A stretch of DNA of 64,000 bases, taken from positions 2,666,001-2,730,000 of the forward strand of contig OX596344.1 in NCBI GenBank assembly GCA_951394405.1, read 5' to 3'. Positions 22,967 through 34,286 of the stretch are shown in pieces. This DNA is from Coprinellus micaceus (lineage: Eukaryota; Basidiomycota; Agaricomycetes; Agaricales; Psathyrellaceae). The notes below the pieces were generated by a model. The model made no database searches, was not told the DNA's origin, and saw only the letters and a program-made list of their open reading frames with translations. Numbering within the stretch: position 1 is the first letter of the stretch; each line of letters opens with the position of its first letter. A program made the position numbers and the translations under genes.

Positions 22967-23923
22967 ATGAAAGGCATGCTGCGCACTGGTATACTGGAGA
23001 AGCTATTGAAAAGGCTAAAACCAGACACCACCGGAGTCGATACGGCGAACGCCGGCTCTAAAATTACAAGCCCACTGGGCGATTCAGACGGCCCCTCTAG
23101 TGCCTCTGCCAACCCTCCCACCTATTCATCCCAGAGCCGTCCGGTGACACTCTCATCCATTCACGACGATGGGGTCTCTCAGCTTACGCAAGGCGGCCAG
23201 CCCCATGGTGGTAATTCGCTTGAAGCTTCAATCGTTATGGCCTATTATTACGGGCCACCGCCCCAGCTGCAAGATCAAAACGGCCTCTCATATGACCTGG
23301 TCAATGATATTATCGTGGCATTGTACACTGCCCTTCCCCGACCCCTAAGCGTGTCGGTGATCCAAGAGGTGCTTGAATACCTCAATCCCCGCTCCATCGA
23401 TGCGGACCCTGCTGTCCTGCAGGGTGTAGCTCTTGACGCCCAACCGTTCATCAAGACAGTGATGCCCTTTATGAAAGACAGCCTGGAGGTCAACCCTGTG
23501 GAACTCATGTACAGGATGTACTACTACTGCGGCGTTGCATCTGTGACCTCTCCTGCAAAAGTCCAAGAAGACGCAACTGTCGACCGGGCCCGGAGCAACC
23601 AATTGTCGTTGGCCGATGTCTGGAGAAATGTCATGGTGCTGAATCAGGCAATCGTAGAACACCCGGTTCCCCAACCCGGTTCTGGTGGCCCCCGCCCAGG
23701 GAAAGGCTATCAATTGACGATAGGCGATAATCCTTGCCTCGGAACAAATGGCAACGTCACAGTCCTATGCTTTGAACCTCAATTCCACGAGGTTTTCCTG
23801 TTGAACTTACTGACGACACGCAGGCTCCCCTCCGCCACCACGATCCTCTATGAGTGCGGAGCGGCATCCCAATCCCATGAAATCCAGCTGAGCCAACCTA
23901 TGAACAGGGTGATTTCCTGGTGA
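22967..23923 (+). CDS. GVAS-family protein G2, intact, 318 aa
   Basis: The frame is open from 22655, but the TATA box at 22852 makes the ATG at 22967 the start. Residues 1-20 form a basic amphipathic helix (MKGMLRTGILEKLLKRLK); 21-85 are Ser/Thr/Pro-rich and probably disordered. A first, degenerate module has YYYG at 93-96 and NGLSYDLV at 105-112. The second has MYYYCGVASVTSP (YYYCGVAS at 185-192) followed by 'RARSNQLSLADVWRNVMVL'. The third ends with 'TTILYECGAASQS' (about 294-303). The two clear motifs are 110 residues apart, against 113 in G3. No signal peptide, membrane helix or catalytic motif recognised. Single exon. The function is unknown and I do not recognise the family; it lies between FKBP-bearing units U2 and U3. 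Confidence 0.75.
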   Translation: MKGMLRTGILEKLLKRLKPDTTGVDTANAGSKITSPLGDSDGPSSASANPPTYSSQSRPVTLSSIHDDGVSQLTQGGQPHGGNSLEASIVMAYYYGPPPQLQDQNGLSYDLVNDIIVALYTALPRPLSVSVIQEVLEYLNPRSIDADPAVLQGVALDAQPFIKTVMPFMKDSLEVNPVELMYRMYYYCGVASVTSPAKVQEDATVDRARSNQLSLADVWRNVMVLNQAIVEHPVPQPGSGGPRPGKGYQLTIGDNPCLGTNGNVTVLCFEPQFHEVFLLNLLTTRRLPSATTILYECGAASQSHEIQLSQPMNRVISW

Positions 23924-24879
23924 ATCGGTGGATGCTCCATCTGAAAACGAATCAGCTCATACAACCGTTGTGACAAGCCGCTCCTCTGGCTCATTCTGTG
24001 TTCCTTCCCACCATTTATACTGCAGTTCTCTCCCCTGTCTGTCAGTACTGTAAGATTCATCTTTAAATACACCCGCTTGTATGACGTTCTGCGCTCTCCA
24101 CAACCATGCATTAAGAATAGGTATCATGGTTATTGGTCCAAGTTCGGGGAGGGATCAATGTAGTGGGAACGCAACGGTCTCTGGCAGAACTCTTTCAAAC
24201 GCCGTCCTGAAGATGGCCGCAGAACTTTGCAGGCAGAAGACTTGTAACATCAACTTATGGCATGAGCATCTGGGTGGCCGAGTAGAGATGGGTTTGGCCG
24301 AACAAGTGGGGGGATAGACCCAGAGCGAAAGAGACAATCGAGCAGGAGAGACAGGCACAGCAAGCGAGAACCAGTTGGCTTCAGTGAAGCCGTTCACCGC
24401 GATCACAATCCCCGACTACAGGCCCGCCTGAATCCTCCAAGCGACGTAGACTTGCACAGGATCCCTCTCATTCAAAAATGAAGGAGAATGAGTGATCTGG
24501 GCGACGGCATCGTTGCTGAGATAGGCGAGGTTGGTGTCCGAATTGGATGTACATTACTTGAGTTCAGTGTCGAGGGGCGTTGTCCAAGTTACCCTGAAGG
24601 GGGCCAATGTGGCGACAGCGAAAGAAACGGGGGTAAAGGCGTAAGACGACAGCAGAGAGTATTCCAAGATCGCACCAGTTACAAACCGAGCGTCGTACCG
24701 ACACCGCTGGACGTTCCGTACCCACACAGCCGAATTTCTTTCCTGCTACCGTAGACATATATCCCCACCTCTTGAGTAAGAGTGGGTGGTTTTATGAGAT
24801 CGGGACAAAGGTAAGGTGGTAACTGTGCGGGGTACGGAGGGCGGGTCGGAAGTCGGGAGTAAAAGCGCCAAAGGACAAG

Positions 24880-25130
24880 ATATCTGCGTTGGTAATCACG
24901 CATGCAATATGGCATCTACTGAACTGAGAAGCCCCGCGGACGATTACCTTCCACTCGCGGGCATCCCGTCTCCTTTATAATGAAAGGAGGGCGGGAGTAC
25001 GAGTAAGGTGTCAGGAAGAATGATCCTGGGCTTCGTAGCTATGTGATACCATCGCGCAGGTAAGTCGACCAAAGAGGTTCCCGGTAATGTCAAGGCAAAT
25101 CGGTATAATGGGTGTCGTCAAGAGCCTTTG
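24880..25130 (-). pseudogene. Decayed copy of a conserved minus-strand block
   Basis: Minus-strand relic with 'CLDITGNLFGRLT', 'MVSHSYEAQD' and 'HIACVITN', matching 'CLDITNNLPGRLT', 'MVSHSYEAQD' and 'HIACFVTN' at 40749-40510, but interrupted by stops. If the block is coding, this copy is dead. Function unknown. Confidence 0.35.
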
Positions 25131-25670
25131 AGATATCGAAATAGAGGCATTGGAGACGCTTTCAAGTCAGGTGTATGGGCAGGAACACAGTTTGGCTCAT
25201 CCTTCGACCAGCCCGCACACATCAACTATCAGCTTGACCCTACTGCGTAACCTTTCCCCCATGAAAGCACAGGGTTCATTGAGAGAGTGGGTTAACCGAC
25301 GTACGGCGTTGTGCGGGGAAAGTAGTGAGTAGATTAGTCGCAGATCGTCGAATTCGAACGCCTGTAGATTGCCCAGCAGAGACCAGAGTGAGAGAGATAT
25401 TGAGAGGCAGAGACAGGCTCGATTATCGGTACAGACCACGCCATGCCGCTATCAACAACATCGCTATAAGACATACAGGACCCTATCCCCAGATATAGGG
25501 ATATAGGAGCGTAGCGTTGAGGGTACAGTGGGGTGTGTCTTCGGCGATGGTGTGGCAGGGACGAGAGGGCCATAGGCGATAGGGGGGCACACACCCCTGC
25601 ACCAGCTCGTGCCTGTAGGCCGCATGGCGTACCAGGGCGTCCGGGGAGGGAGGGAGGGAGTCAGGTCCCA

Positions 25671-25684
25671 TCGACCATCGATGA
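25671..25684. repeat. U-unit palindrome, copy 3 (central part inverted)
   Basis: TCGACCATCGATGA followed by ACGGGGAGC. The core is the reverse complement of that in U2 and U4-U6, while the flanks keep the same order. Confidence 0.6.
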
Positions 25685-26092
25685 ACGGGGAGCAAGAGTG
25701 GGAGGCGGAAAATCGAGAGTAGCCAATGCCGGCGCCTTTCGATCCAAACACGCCACGCCACGCCACGCCGAACCCTAACCCATTCGTTCGCCCCTATCAA
25801 GGTTGCTTCTTGCCACCACAATGCCCCTCCCCTCCTAACAGATTCGCAAAGCTACGATAGCCGAGGGGAGTAGAGACGGGGGAAGGGACACGTATACGCC
25901 CACACACTCACTTCTATCATCTAAAGTCATCGACATGGATCCAACCGTGTGGATCAACGGAATCTTCCTGGATCTGGTCCTGATCGTCGTGCGTATTCCT
26001 CTCTTCCTTCGTTCCCCGACGTAGAATCTTTATTATCTCTCCGTGCGGATTCTACGACATGAAGACTATGTGCTGACTATCTCCACGAATGC

Positions 26093-26270
26093 AGGGCGGT
26101 GTATTCTGGAAAATCCAAGATACGATCATCGACTTCCAAGTCCAGCAAGCCGCCCGAACTCGATCTTGGCCTGGGGTACGTTATCGCTGGCTGGAACCAC
26201 GACCTCAGGAGAATAATTCTGGATGAGAAGGGGCTATGCACCATTCTAGGGAGTGACGCGAATTGTGCGT
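26093..26270 (+). pseudogene. FKBP exon relic (U3)
   Basis: After a CAG acceptor-like site the plus strand gives 'GGVFWKIQDTIID', matching '[13 protein letters not shown]' of the paralog at 49522. It then continues with frameshifts through the 'VIAGW' region ('YVIAGWNHDL' in another frame). Exon 1 is missing. A later stretch at about 26900-26935 resembles the 'LRIPP' piece of U5 in degraded form. Confidence 0.65.
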
Positions 26271-27999
26271 GCCGGTTTCCCAGATTTCACCCCTTCCCTC
26301 CATTGTAGTCTTGCTCTCCGCTGCATTTGCATCTTACTTCCTTCTATCTTCCTTTGCTAACCGCCGCTTTCATCCCTTCGTCCTTTCAAGCCTTTGGTCC
26401 CTCGCCTTCCCCCTTTCCCACTCCACCCTCCCAGACCCAACCGCACTGGCGATGGGATCCTCGTTCCTCCACACTTTCGCGAAATCGCCCGTGTAGGGTG
26501 AAGTACGACCATACCCACTTTCCATCGCTCGGTTGTGTCAATACGGGGATGCTAGGAGGGAGGGATGGGGTTTTTTGTTCTTCTCCCGTGGGTTTAGAGT
26601 TCCTCGTGTTCCGTTGAACGACTCAATGACCGATCAGATTGCCTGCCCGCTCCCGATCCACCCACTGCACGGAAATGGCCACTCCGTCCCCGTTCTTTGG
26701 CGCGAGGGTACTTTGTACGCTGGCGACCGGGAACGGTTTCGGCATTCCAGGCAATACGGGTGGATCGAGTTGAGCGATTGTCGGGATGAGGCTCGGTGGT
26801 TAGACTTTCGTTCGTGTCGGTTCTCTTTCTGATTTTTCTTCGTCATTTCATTGGCATTCCTTCTTCTGCTGATTTTACCCTTGATTTCTATGATACCCAC
26901 ATCCACATCCTCCCACCCAACCGCGCCAGAAGGCCACACTCCCGCCTCCTCGTATTGCCGCGGGGTATCATCTCGTGTGCTTAGCAGGATGCGATTGGGT
27001 CGGATTATCCTCGGTTGGGTCCACGCGGGTGGCGCTCACTGTGGACGGTTCGTTCTTCCGTCCTTCGTCTGCAATGGATGGTTTTTCGTTCGTGCTGGTG
27101 GGTTTTCAATTCGTTCCTTTATTTCATTTATTTGGTTTGGTGGCTTTCGACTTTCCCGGTTTTCACCCTCTTCTTCGCTTACTTTACCTTTGCGCTATAC
27201 CCCATGGTCCTTCGTATCCCCGTTCCACCATAGCTTGTGGCTTCCTATGTTCGAGCCTCTCTCCTTCCACCTGACACTTTTCTGGTGCGAAGGAGGGGTA
27301 CAATCATTTTGAATGCCACCTGGGTGGACCGGTGGGTTTGGCTGAGGCGCGGGTATCATTTTCATTTTTCATAAGTTTACTTGCTCTTGTGAACGTAGCA
27401 CGTTGAGAGCATGGTCCTTTGGGCCCTGATTAACGCTGCCTTTGAACTCCTCATCGTCTCCTCCGTTCCACTCTCCACAGCCCCGCGCCGACTCCAACCC
27501 CCCTCTTGTCTCTCGACACTTTCTTGAGTGGATGGGGAGGTAGGGTGTAACGTACTCCGCAGGGAAGTGGATCGTGTTCTAAAGCCGAGTCGAGGACCGT
27601 AATGGTCTGTGGGTGCGCCCGTTCTTTACCTTGGTCGCGTCTTCCTCCTCATTACCGCCGACCTACTCTCCTACCTCAGGAAGATAAATCGTGCTCGCTT
27701 CCAGCCGCTCGAGTTGTCCTCGCGGTGAAGGGCGGGTCAGATGTCTTTTCGCAGCGCAGGTGTGAGTGGATCGGTGGATTGGACGATTTGACAAACAGGG
27801 TGTTCAGGTTTTCTGTTTATGTCATGTTCGTATCTTCTTGTTCGCGTTAAGTTCTTGCTTCGCTCCTCTCCCCTGTATTCTTGCGTACTGATTCAGATGC
27901 CCCCGAGCCGTTCCACTCCATAAATCCCACAGCTGACATTAACTCCTGCCCAGGTTCGGCGAGTTGTCCTCATGGATTCGTTTCTTGGATGGTTCTTAT

Positions 28000-28600
28000 T
28001 CTTTGACATGGAGTAGGTCGAGCTTTAGATCTGACAAGCTACAGCACGAATTCCACCTTCGACTCCGCGCGGACGTGTGGGGTAGGGCAACGTTCAGGCA
28101 CCGTCCAGTTGAAGCCAATTCACCGCAGAAATATAAACTCGGGCTGGATCATTGGGTACGACACAAGCGAGTAGGCGTAAAACAATGCCAGCGAAGGCAC
28201 AACTCCCGTTCCAACATTTTTTCTTGTGAAAGTGAAAGTGAACACAACGGACCATTCAAACACCTCAGCAGAACATCTGCATACATATGCACGGGTTCGT
28301 CCACGAGAATCGTGATGACGCTCACCCAAATCGATTAGTCAAATTAAAGAACCGCAGAGGGTGGCTCCTTCGAGTCACCCCCCTTATGGATTCCGCCACA
28401 GGAGTCTCAAATCGACTTCGGGCACTACATACATACGTGCGACAACGTCGATCCCATCAGTCGACCCAGCGCCCCTCCATACCATAAAGTCAGAAGTCTA
28501 TGGGAAGGGCCGAACACCCTACTCACGCACTCCAGAATGGCTACTCCTCCTGCGTCGACGTGTACCACACTGGCAATAGCTAACTGAAGGAACCCCGAAG
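28000..28600. other. Intergenic downstream of GVAS copy G3
   Basis: No supportable gene. Minus-strand frames here are continuations or shadows of G3. Confidence 0.45.
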
Positions 28601-28606
28601 TCCTCA

Positions 28607-29797
28607 TCATCGAGAACTGAAGCCATAGTCCCGCTGTGTCGGATCGAACCAGGAATATATGCACCTGAGGAGAATGGTGTAGGTAGTTGGGCAAATAGGG
28701 AGCTCCGAGCCCTGAGATGCAACCCCGCAACTATAGAAGAGGCCTGGCCAATCGGGATCACAACCATCCATCGTAACCCTTGCCGCCACGGAGGCAAATA
28801 CATGGTGGAACCCCTCCGTGAGGTAGAGCCTTCGGACGACAGGGGCTTCACACTGTAGCTCTTCCCAAGGAACCCCAAGGGTGGAATTTTGGGTTGCCAC
28901 CATACTTGGGAACGGGAGGTTTGGCTCTGTGTCAAGGTACTCCATGGCAGATTTGAGAACGTCGACATTGTGAAGGACGGTTTGGTAGGATAATCCGCGT
29001 TCATCCGCGCGACGCTTCGTGGCTTCATCTCGAATATGGGTCGGATTTACAACCGAGGCGACCCCATACAGGTAGTATAGCTCCTCCCAACAGACGGTCT
29101 GGATGACATTCGGTTCGACTCGGGATAGGAGTTCAAGCGCCATGTATAGCTCGAGGAATTCCCCAGTCAGATATGCTGGGTTTATGGACGAATCTGCTAG
29201 CCGTAGTTGTGCGATATGGGGGTTGGTGGAGTCATGTCTTTCCGCCGGTTCTACATTCCACAGGCCCACGGTGCGCATGAGTGAAACTTCGATTGCGCTA
29301 AGAATGGCCAGGCGGTTGGCCTGCAGCTTATCCAGAGCTGCTGAAGTAGCTTTTGCCTGGGGAGAATCTTTCAATGATAACTCCAACGGCGAGCAGGCTA
29401 AGGTAAGGCAGTTGCGATTCGAGATAGTGGTCGCGGAATTTCCAGTGAGTTCTTGAGTTCCACTCTCGTCATTGGGCCAGTTCACTGAGACACGGTCGCG
29501 CTGGAGCTTGGATGATGTCTGTGTTGCGGAATGAACGGCCTCTAGTCGCTTGAGATAGTCCCGAAGGCTCTCAATGGCAAAATCTAAGTCCTGCCAGGGA
29601 TCGGGCGACTTACACCCGATCACCTCAGCACTGTTCTTTGTCCTGTCCTCGGGGCTGGGTTCTGACACCTTGGATGGACCAACACTATCCGCCACTTCCC
29701 GAGCCTCAACCGGCGGATGAGGGCCGGGTCTAAGGAGTCGACGAAGCAATGCTCGTAGGGAAGTCAAGATATTGCTCGTATCTTCGCTGAGTAACAT
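28607..29797 (-). CDS. GVAS-family protein G3, intact, 396 aa
   Basis: Single-exon frame from the ATG at 29797 to the stop at 28607, with a TATAAC box about 90 nt upstream. Residues 9-24 form a basic amphipathic helix ('NILTSLRALLRRLLRPG'); 25-150 are low-complexity with an acidic/aromatic patch 'SPDPWQDLDFAIESLRDYL'. The conserved part begins at about 200: WEELYYLYGVASVVNP (YYLYGVAS 241-248, Tyr replacing the usual Cys), then 'RADERGLSYQTVLHNVDVL', a spacer with 'RRLYLTEGFHHVFASVA', and the terminal motif LFYSCGVASQGS (FYSCGVAS 354-361). It is the longest family member here and the only complete one on the minus strand. No known domain, signal or membrane segment. Long enough and clean enough to be a working gene. 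Confidence 0.75.
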   Translation of the reverse strand: MLLSEDTSNILTSLRALLRRLLRPGPHPPVEAREVADSVGPSKVSEPSPEDRTKNSAEVIGCKSPDPWQDLDFAIESLRDYLKRLEAVHSATQTSSKLQRDRVSVNWPNDESGTQELTGNSATTISNRNCLTLACSPLELSLKDSPQAKATSAALDKLQANRLAILSAIEVSLMRTVGLWNVEPAERHDSTNPHIAQLRLADSSINPAYLTGEFLELYMALELLSRVEPNVIQTVCWEELYYLYGVASVVNPTHIRDEATKRRADERGLSYQTVLHNVDVLKSAMEYLDTEPNLPFPSMVATQNSTLGVPWEELQCEAPVVRRLYLTEGFHHVFASVAARVTMDGCDPDWPGLFYSCGVASQGSELPICPTTYTILLRCIYSWFDPTQRDYGFSSR

Positions 29798-29883
29798 GGC
29801 TTTGCTGTTGCGAGGGTCTGTTATAAGATTTAGAAAGGTGGAGGGTGATTGGAAGTATGAAGGAATATGCTCCGGCTGCGCCC

Positions 29884-29889
29884 GTTATA
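29884..29889 (-). promoter_or_regulatory. TATA-like box (TATAAC) of GVAS copy G3
   Basis: Minus-strand GCATATAACGG about 90 nt upstream of the ATG at 29797. Confidence 0.5.
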
Positions 29890-29899
29890 TGCCCCTGTC

Positions 29900-31890
29900 G
29901 ACCCCCTGTTACATTTCAGTCGTCCGAATTTCATTCCCGACTTGAACATAGGTGTACACGATGCGCATACACAAAGATTCACATCGTTCTCTTGGACGAG
30001 TGTAGCCTCCGCTTCAGTGTTGTGACACCGCCGAGTCTTTGTTTGGTTTAAACAAGAGGACTCTGGTACGTTACAACGGGATGCAAATCCGCCCACAAGA
30101 CCCATACCTTAAGAGGTATCTACAGGGTATACCCAGCCAGAACTACAGTATGCGACAGTAACCCAGGCTCCGACTCACGACTCGCGCAGTAAAACTTTAC
30201 TTGCACTCCTGATCTCCATTGGGTATTCGATGTTGAGATCATGCGCCTTTCGGTGGGTGGCTTGTTCCACGATCCATCTGCTTGGGGGAAGATCTGTGGA
30301 TACCAGTGGGCGGGCTTCCTGGGATTGTAGCCTACGAGGTACATGTAGCCGGTTTACAAGGCAGCGTAGGGTTAGTGTATCAATTGTACCAGGACGCTAT
30401 GTGGCAACGCGATCGGGTAGCCACATGTCGTTGCGTCAATAGGTGACCATGTCTGAATTGGGGAGGTTGTAGTCGCCAGCTCTAGGGGGTTGTTTATGGG
30501 TTGGATCGGGGACTCAAGTGCTTGCCCGTTTCGGGACGGGTTGGTTGGCTGTATCAGTCTCTTAGGGACCCGAAGGGTGGTCCACAAACTCGCTTAGGCC
30601 GTGAATAGCATTAGTGGGGATGCGAGCGAAGGGACTTGAGGTAGGGGTAGAACAACGGAGTGAGTTCAGGCGACAAATAGAACAAAGGGATAAAAGGAAA
30701 GAACCGAAGGGAAGATGATGATGAGCAGGAGAAATGCCGGGCCACCATCCCTCGCTGACATCGCGTCGTTCACCAGGGTGCTGGGGTTATCGTAGCCTTG
30801 TTTCGAGAGATCACGATTACGGGTATTCAACTTAAGTGTATACTGGCGGCCCGCGTACAAAGGTGCCCTAGGTTTGTAATTTTATTACAGACTTGTCGTA
30901 CCTAGAGACACGAAAGTTCACGATCCGCCGTTATGGATCCCAAAATCCACGCATTGTCGAACATTATCCTGAGGCTGGGGCAGCGCTCGAGGAAGAAAAT
31001 ATGGTTCGCTCACGAACTCGAATATCGATATGTGAAATGGCAGCTAGCATACCAAGTTTGAGATCATCGGTTCGACACAAACAAAGGCTCCTCGGATCCT
31101 CTGTCTTGGGCGAAGACTTTTATCCTTCCTGCCAACCTCTCGCTGCCTTGTTCATTCGTTTTTTGTGTTCTTGTCGATTATTTCGTGCCTTCTGCTGTCG
31201 TCCCGCTTTTGTTGGTCGTGCTCTGATGGACTCCTGGTTTCGTGACGCTTTCTATTGCTCGTTTTGTCGCTCTTCATTGTTACCGTCGCTTCTGCTTCCC
31301 TATACTGCTCTCGGTCTGCGCCTCCGTATCAACTGTATCATTATAATATCATTATTGTTATTCTATTGTTCAAACGTGACCTACACGGCTAGTGGATTTG
31401 ACCGGTAAGACCATCCAAACCCCCCCTAGGCCCACCCCTACCCAATAGGTCATGAATAGGCCTGCCGTGACCCTGCGGGTCGTGTGCAGGCCTATCCCCA
31501 CCCACAAGGTCGGGGTATGTCCGGAGGGGTACCAGAGTCTACCAATGACCTACAGGGTTGCCGCCCCTCAAGGTAGGCATGCGAAACCTACAAGGTCGAG
31601 GACGGCCTGCCGTAGACCCGCAGCCCAGGTTTCCTCTGATTGGCCCCGCCCAGCTACCTAGGGCGCCCAAGCCCGGCGAATGTTCCTGTATATTTCCTAG
31701 CATGTTTCCTTTGCTATTTCCCTCCATAGATATGCAACCAGCACAGATATCCAAGCCGCGTCACCCCTTCATAAATCCGAGCTCGCAGAGGAATACCTAC
31801 CAAGCCCTAAGCCCCCTGGTTCCGACTCGGCCCACACGGATGACACTGCGTAGTCGTCCTGCCCCAAATATTCCTGCGTGCCGACAGAAT
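29900..31890. other. Gene-free 2 kb with a pyrimidine-rich, repeat-like tract
   Basis: 31090-31380 is strongly C/T-biased and ends in an A/T-rich run (TATCATTATAATATCATTAT), resembling a retroelement end, but I find no repeat partner, target duplication or coding region. The open plus frame 30893-31408 over it is low-complexity. 31430-31640 carries short GGTC/ACCC-rich repeats. Confidence 0.4.
31455..31496. repeat. Hairpin with 18-19 nt arms
   Basis: ATAGGCCTGCCGTGACCC, a TGC loop and GGGTCGTGTGCAGGCCTAT form a near-perfect stem. Unknown role; not followed by a T-run. Confidence 0.6.
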
Positions 31891-32227
31891 ACAACGAAGG
31901 AGCATGTATGGGGCTAGTCTCTGACGCTCGAGGCCCACATTGGCTCACGTAGTAATCGTTCTCAGGATAATAGAGGTATTCATATCCTGATGCTTGCTTG
32001 GAGACTCGCATGACAATCTTATGATAGGCCTACCCACGAAAACATACGCACACGTGTGGGCCCAGCTGGTATGGAGTCAGTCTGCGTGTGTACCGACTTA
32101 TATCTTGTATAAGAGTCCTAGATAGGAGGGCACCCTCCCTGCGACTCCACTCCCCTATTCCTCTCCAGTTTGCGCTCTCTCCACGAGCTCGAGCACGAAT
32201 CACACCGGCACGCCCAGAGATATTTCC

Positions 32228-33320
32228 ATGGACGAGAGCTGCAGCAACGCGAAAGGCCTATCTGACAACCTTGGACGGAGCCTCGTCGAGCACCTCTCCG
32301 AGGACGTCACTTCGGGATCCGAGGCGCAAGGGAATTGCCACAGTCCTTCTCATAAGCCCTCCGCAGGCTCCGTCGCCGCCTGTTCCAGCACCGGTCTTAG
32401 CCTCCCACCTGATCCTCCGTCTCCTCCGAAGTGTTGCGAAAGGACTTCAACTAGTCATGCGTCAAACCTCATCGATGGTCATACTCGCAAGGTCACCAAT
32501 GCGGGCAGATCGGGTGTCGTGAAGGATGCGTTGACCGGTGCAGCTGAGCAGAGGGCCCTTTTCAAAGTTGTTCCCTCGGGGCGGGCCCCTGGCACAGATT
32601 CTCCCGAGTGCACCTTGTCCCGGGTAAAAGGCTTGGAGTTTAGTCTGGTGCGAGAGAACTGTACCGTCCTCAACGCCGCTTACAGCTTCGCACGGGCCGT
32701 TCTAAGGAGGGTTAGACCAGCGAGACTCGGAGTGTACCGTTGGCCGATCCCCGAGGGCCAGAGCCCCTATATTGGAAAGATCGATGCCCCCCAAATAGAA
32801 AGCGCAGAGATCGAAGTCTACCTTACCACGACGTTCGAGTGGACGTACAGCATCGTTGACTCTGTATGCAGGGTTCCTGGAAATTCTGGGTTCATGGTTT
32901 GGGAGAGGGTGTATTACTACTGTGGGGTCGCCTCCGTCGTCTCGCCCGAACGCGTTCTGAGTGAGGACGCGACTTGGAGGGCACAGGAGAATGGGATGAC
33001 CTGGGAAGAGGTCCGCCGGGACTGGGAGGCTCTCCACGACGGGATCAAAATGGGATATTTCGACGCGGGGCTGGTCTTACTGGACCGACTCGCCACTGGA
33101 TGACGCCGCACTTCAAGAGAGACCTGGGGATACCCTATCGGTGCGACTGTCGGACGGGTTCCTCCGCGTCTTGGCCTCGCTTGCGCCGTCAGTCCGTTCA
33201 CTGAATGGCCAAGGGGCGGATTGGTGCAAGATCTGCTATTTTTGCGGTGTTGCGTCGCAGAGGGCTCAGCCGTTTGAGGGCCCACTCCCTTCGGTATCTT
33301 TCGCTTCCACCCAGGGGTAA
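32228..33320 (+). CDS. GVAS-family protein G4, probably intact with one short intron or frameshift
   Basis: ATG at 32228 (MDESCSNAKGLSDNLG)in a frame open to 33103. After a Ser/Pro-rich region, 'LEFSLVRENCTVLNAAYSFA' leads to VYYYCGVASVVSPERV (YYYCGVAS 229-236) and 'AQENGMTWEEVRRDWEAL'. The frame ends after 'RLATG', yet the family continues one frame over with 'VRLSDGFLRVLASLAPSV' and the terminal motif 'KICYFCGVASQRAQ', ending TAA at 33320. A 46-nt intron (33074-33119, GTCTTA donor, GAG acceptor) would restore the frame and give about 348 residues, close to G2 and G3; otherwise one frameshift has occurred. The donor and acceptor are not strong, so both readings stand. A TATAAG motif lies near 32109. 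Confidence 0.6.
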
Positions 33321-33363
33321 CAACATCAGCAAATTCGCACCTTGATTGCCAACTTTCCGACAC

Positions 33364-33388
33364 TTTTTCGCTTGCGGCAAGCGAAAAA
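33364..33388. repeat. Short perfect palindrome, with a related one at about 33570-33601
   Basis: TTTTTCGCTTG, CGG, CAAGCGAAAAA. About 200 nt downstream a similar palindrome (GCTTTTTATAGCTTG-CA-CAAGCGCAAAAAAGC) occurs, both preceded by CGACRCTTTTT. They may bound a small decayed element just 3' of G4. Confidence 0.5.
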
Positions 33389-34286
33389 GCAAAATCGCGG
33401 TGGAGCCTCGAATGTTTTGTAATGAACTTACTACAATTGGGTAGGTGGATTGTATTGAATCAATCAGATTGACAGGGTCCTGTGCGGGCTTTTCCTATCG
33501 AGAGACCTGGATTCTCGACTTTCCAGCTTTCCGCGCTTTTGGGCACATTTCGGCACGTTTCGACGCTTTTTATAGCTTGCACAAGCGCAAAAAAGCAACT
33601 TGTGATTTTCCTGATGAACCGTTTCCAGTAGAGAGTGGCTGAGACCGTACTAATACGTGATATTGTAGCTTTGTATTTGGACCCCCATCTATCCGTTTAA
33701 CGAGAGATCCTGCACACATTGTCCTTATTACATGTATTCCGAAGTTCGATGCAGGGCAAAGCGGCGAGGAGTGGCTAGCACACTCTCAACGCCGCATTTT
33801 GCACCACCGTGGGAAACGTGGTCACTCCACAGGCCATATGTGCGTCCCTCGAGGTGAAGCGATGGCCCCCCATGCGACGCACCACTGATATCATGTGTCA
33901 GGTAAGCTCAAACCCAAATGCTTCTCACTCTCGTTCAGCCTCGGCGACGACACCATACCCGAGCTACCCTCCCGCGACACCCTTATAATTTATTCCTAAT
34001 GCATACTCCAGATCTAGCACTACCTCGTTTCGAAACTTATTTACCCGGGGGTGAGCTGGCCATTAAATTGTTCGTCGATCACCTGTTGTCACTTCTCCAT
34101 CTGTGAGACCCTCCATTGGTACTCGCCAGAAAAGAGAGATAGACCAACTACGAAATAGAAAGTGAGATAGGCCGGATGAAAGAGTGGAAGAATCTCCCCC
34201 AGCTCACGCGCCGGTACTCACATTCGCCAATTACGCAACCCGCACGCCCACAGGGTCTGACAACTCGTACAGGCACCTCACCCATC

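Larger units (their letters stand above)
24100..28000. repeat. Unit U3: upstream block, FKBP pseudogene and intron-type repeats
   Basis: 24300-24560 aligns with 39850-40090 (U5) and 45520-45790. 24880-25130 aligns with 40500-40760. The palindrome is at 25671-25684, in the opposite orientation to the other units. The FKBP relic lies at about 26093-26270 and the intron-type repeats run to about 27.9 kb, with 27530-27830 close to identical to 44450-44740. (GGGA)n occurs at about 25645-25660. Confidence 0.65.
31890..34286. repeat. Segmental duplication, copy A left part (paired with 45900-47770)
   Basis: The sequence is very similar to 45900-47770 in the same orientation and carries GVAS gene G4 and its flanks. 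Copy B lacks the stretch matching 33001-33667. The duplication continues as 35363-39240 against 47770-51466, interrupted in copy A by the insertion at 34287-35355. Confidence 0.8.

Noticed and set aside
26851..27312. Plus-strand 153-codon frame with hydrophobic stretches
   Set aside because: By-product of the pyrimidine-rich FKBP intron repeat (Ser/Phe/Leu-rich in any frame).
30893..31408. Plus-strand 171-codon frame and possible solo LTR
   Set aside because: Low-complexity pyrimidine-rich tract; TG..CA ends can be found but no matching 5-bp target duplication or second copy.
33364..33601. Small transposon between two similar palindromes
   Set aside because: The palindromes are in direct, not inverted, order and no target duplication is visible, so it is kept only as a repeat.
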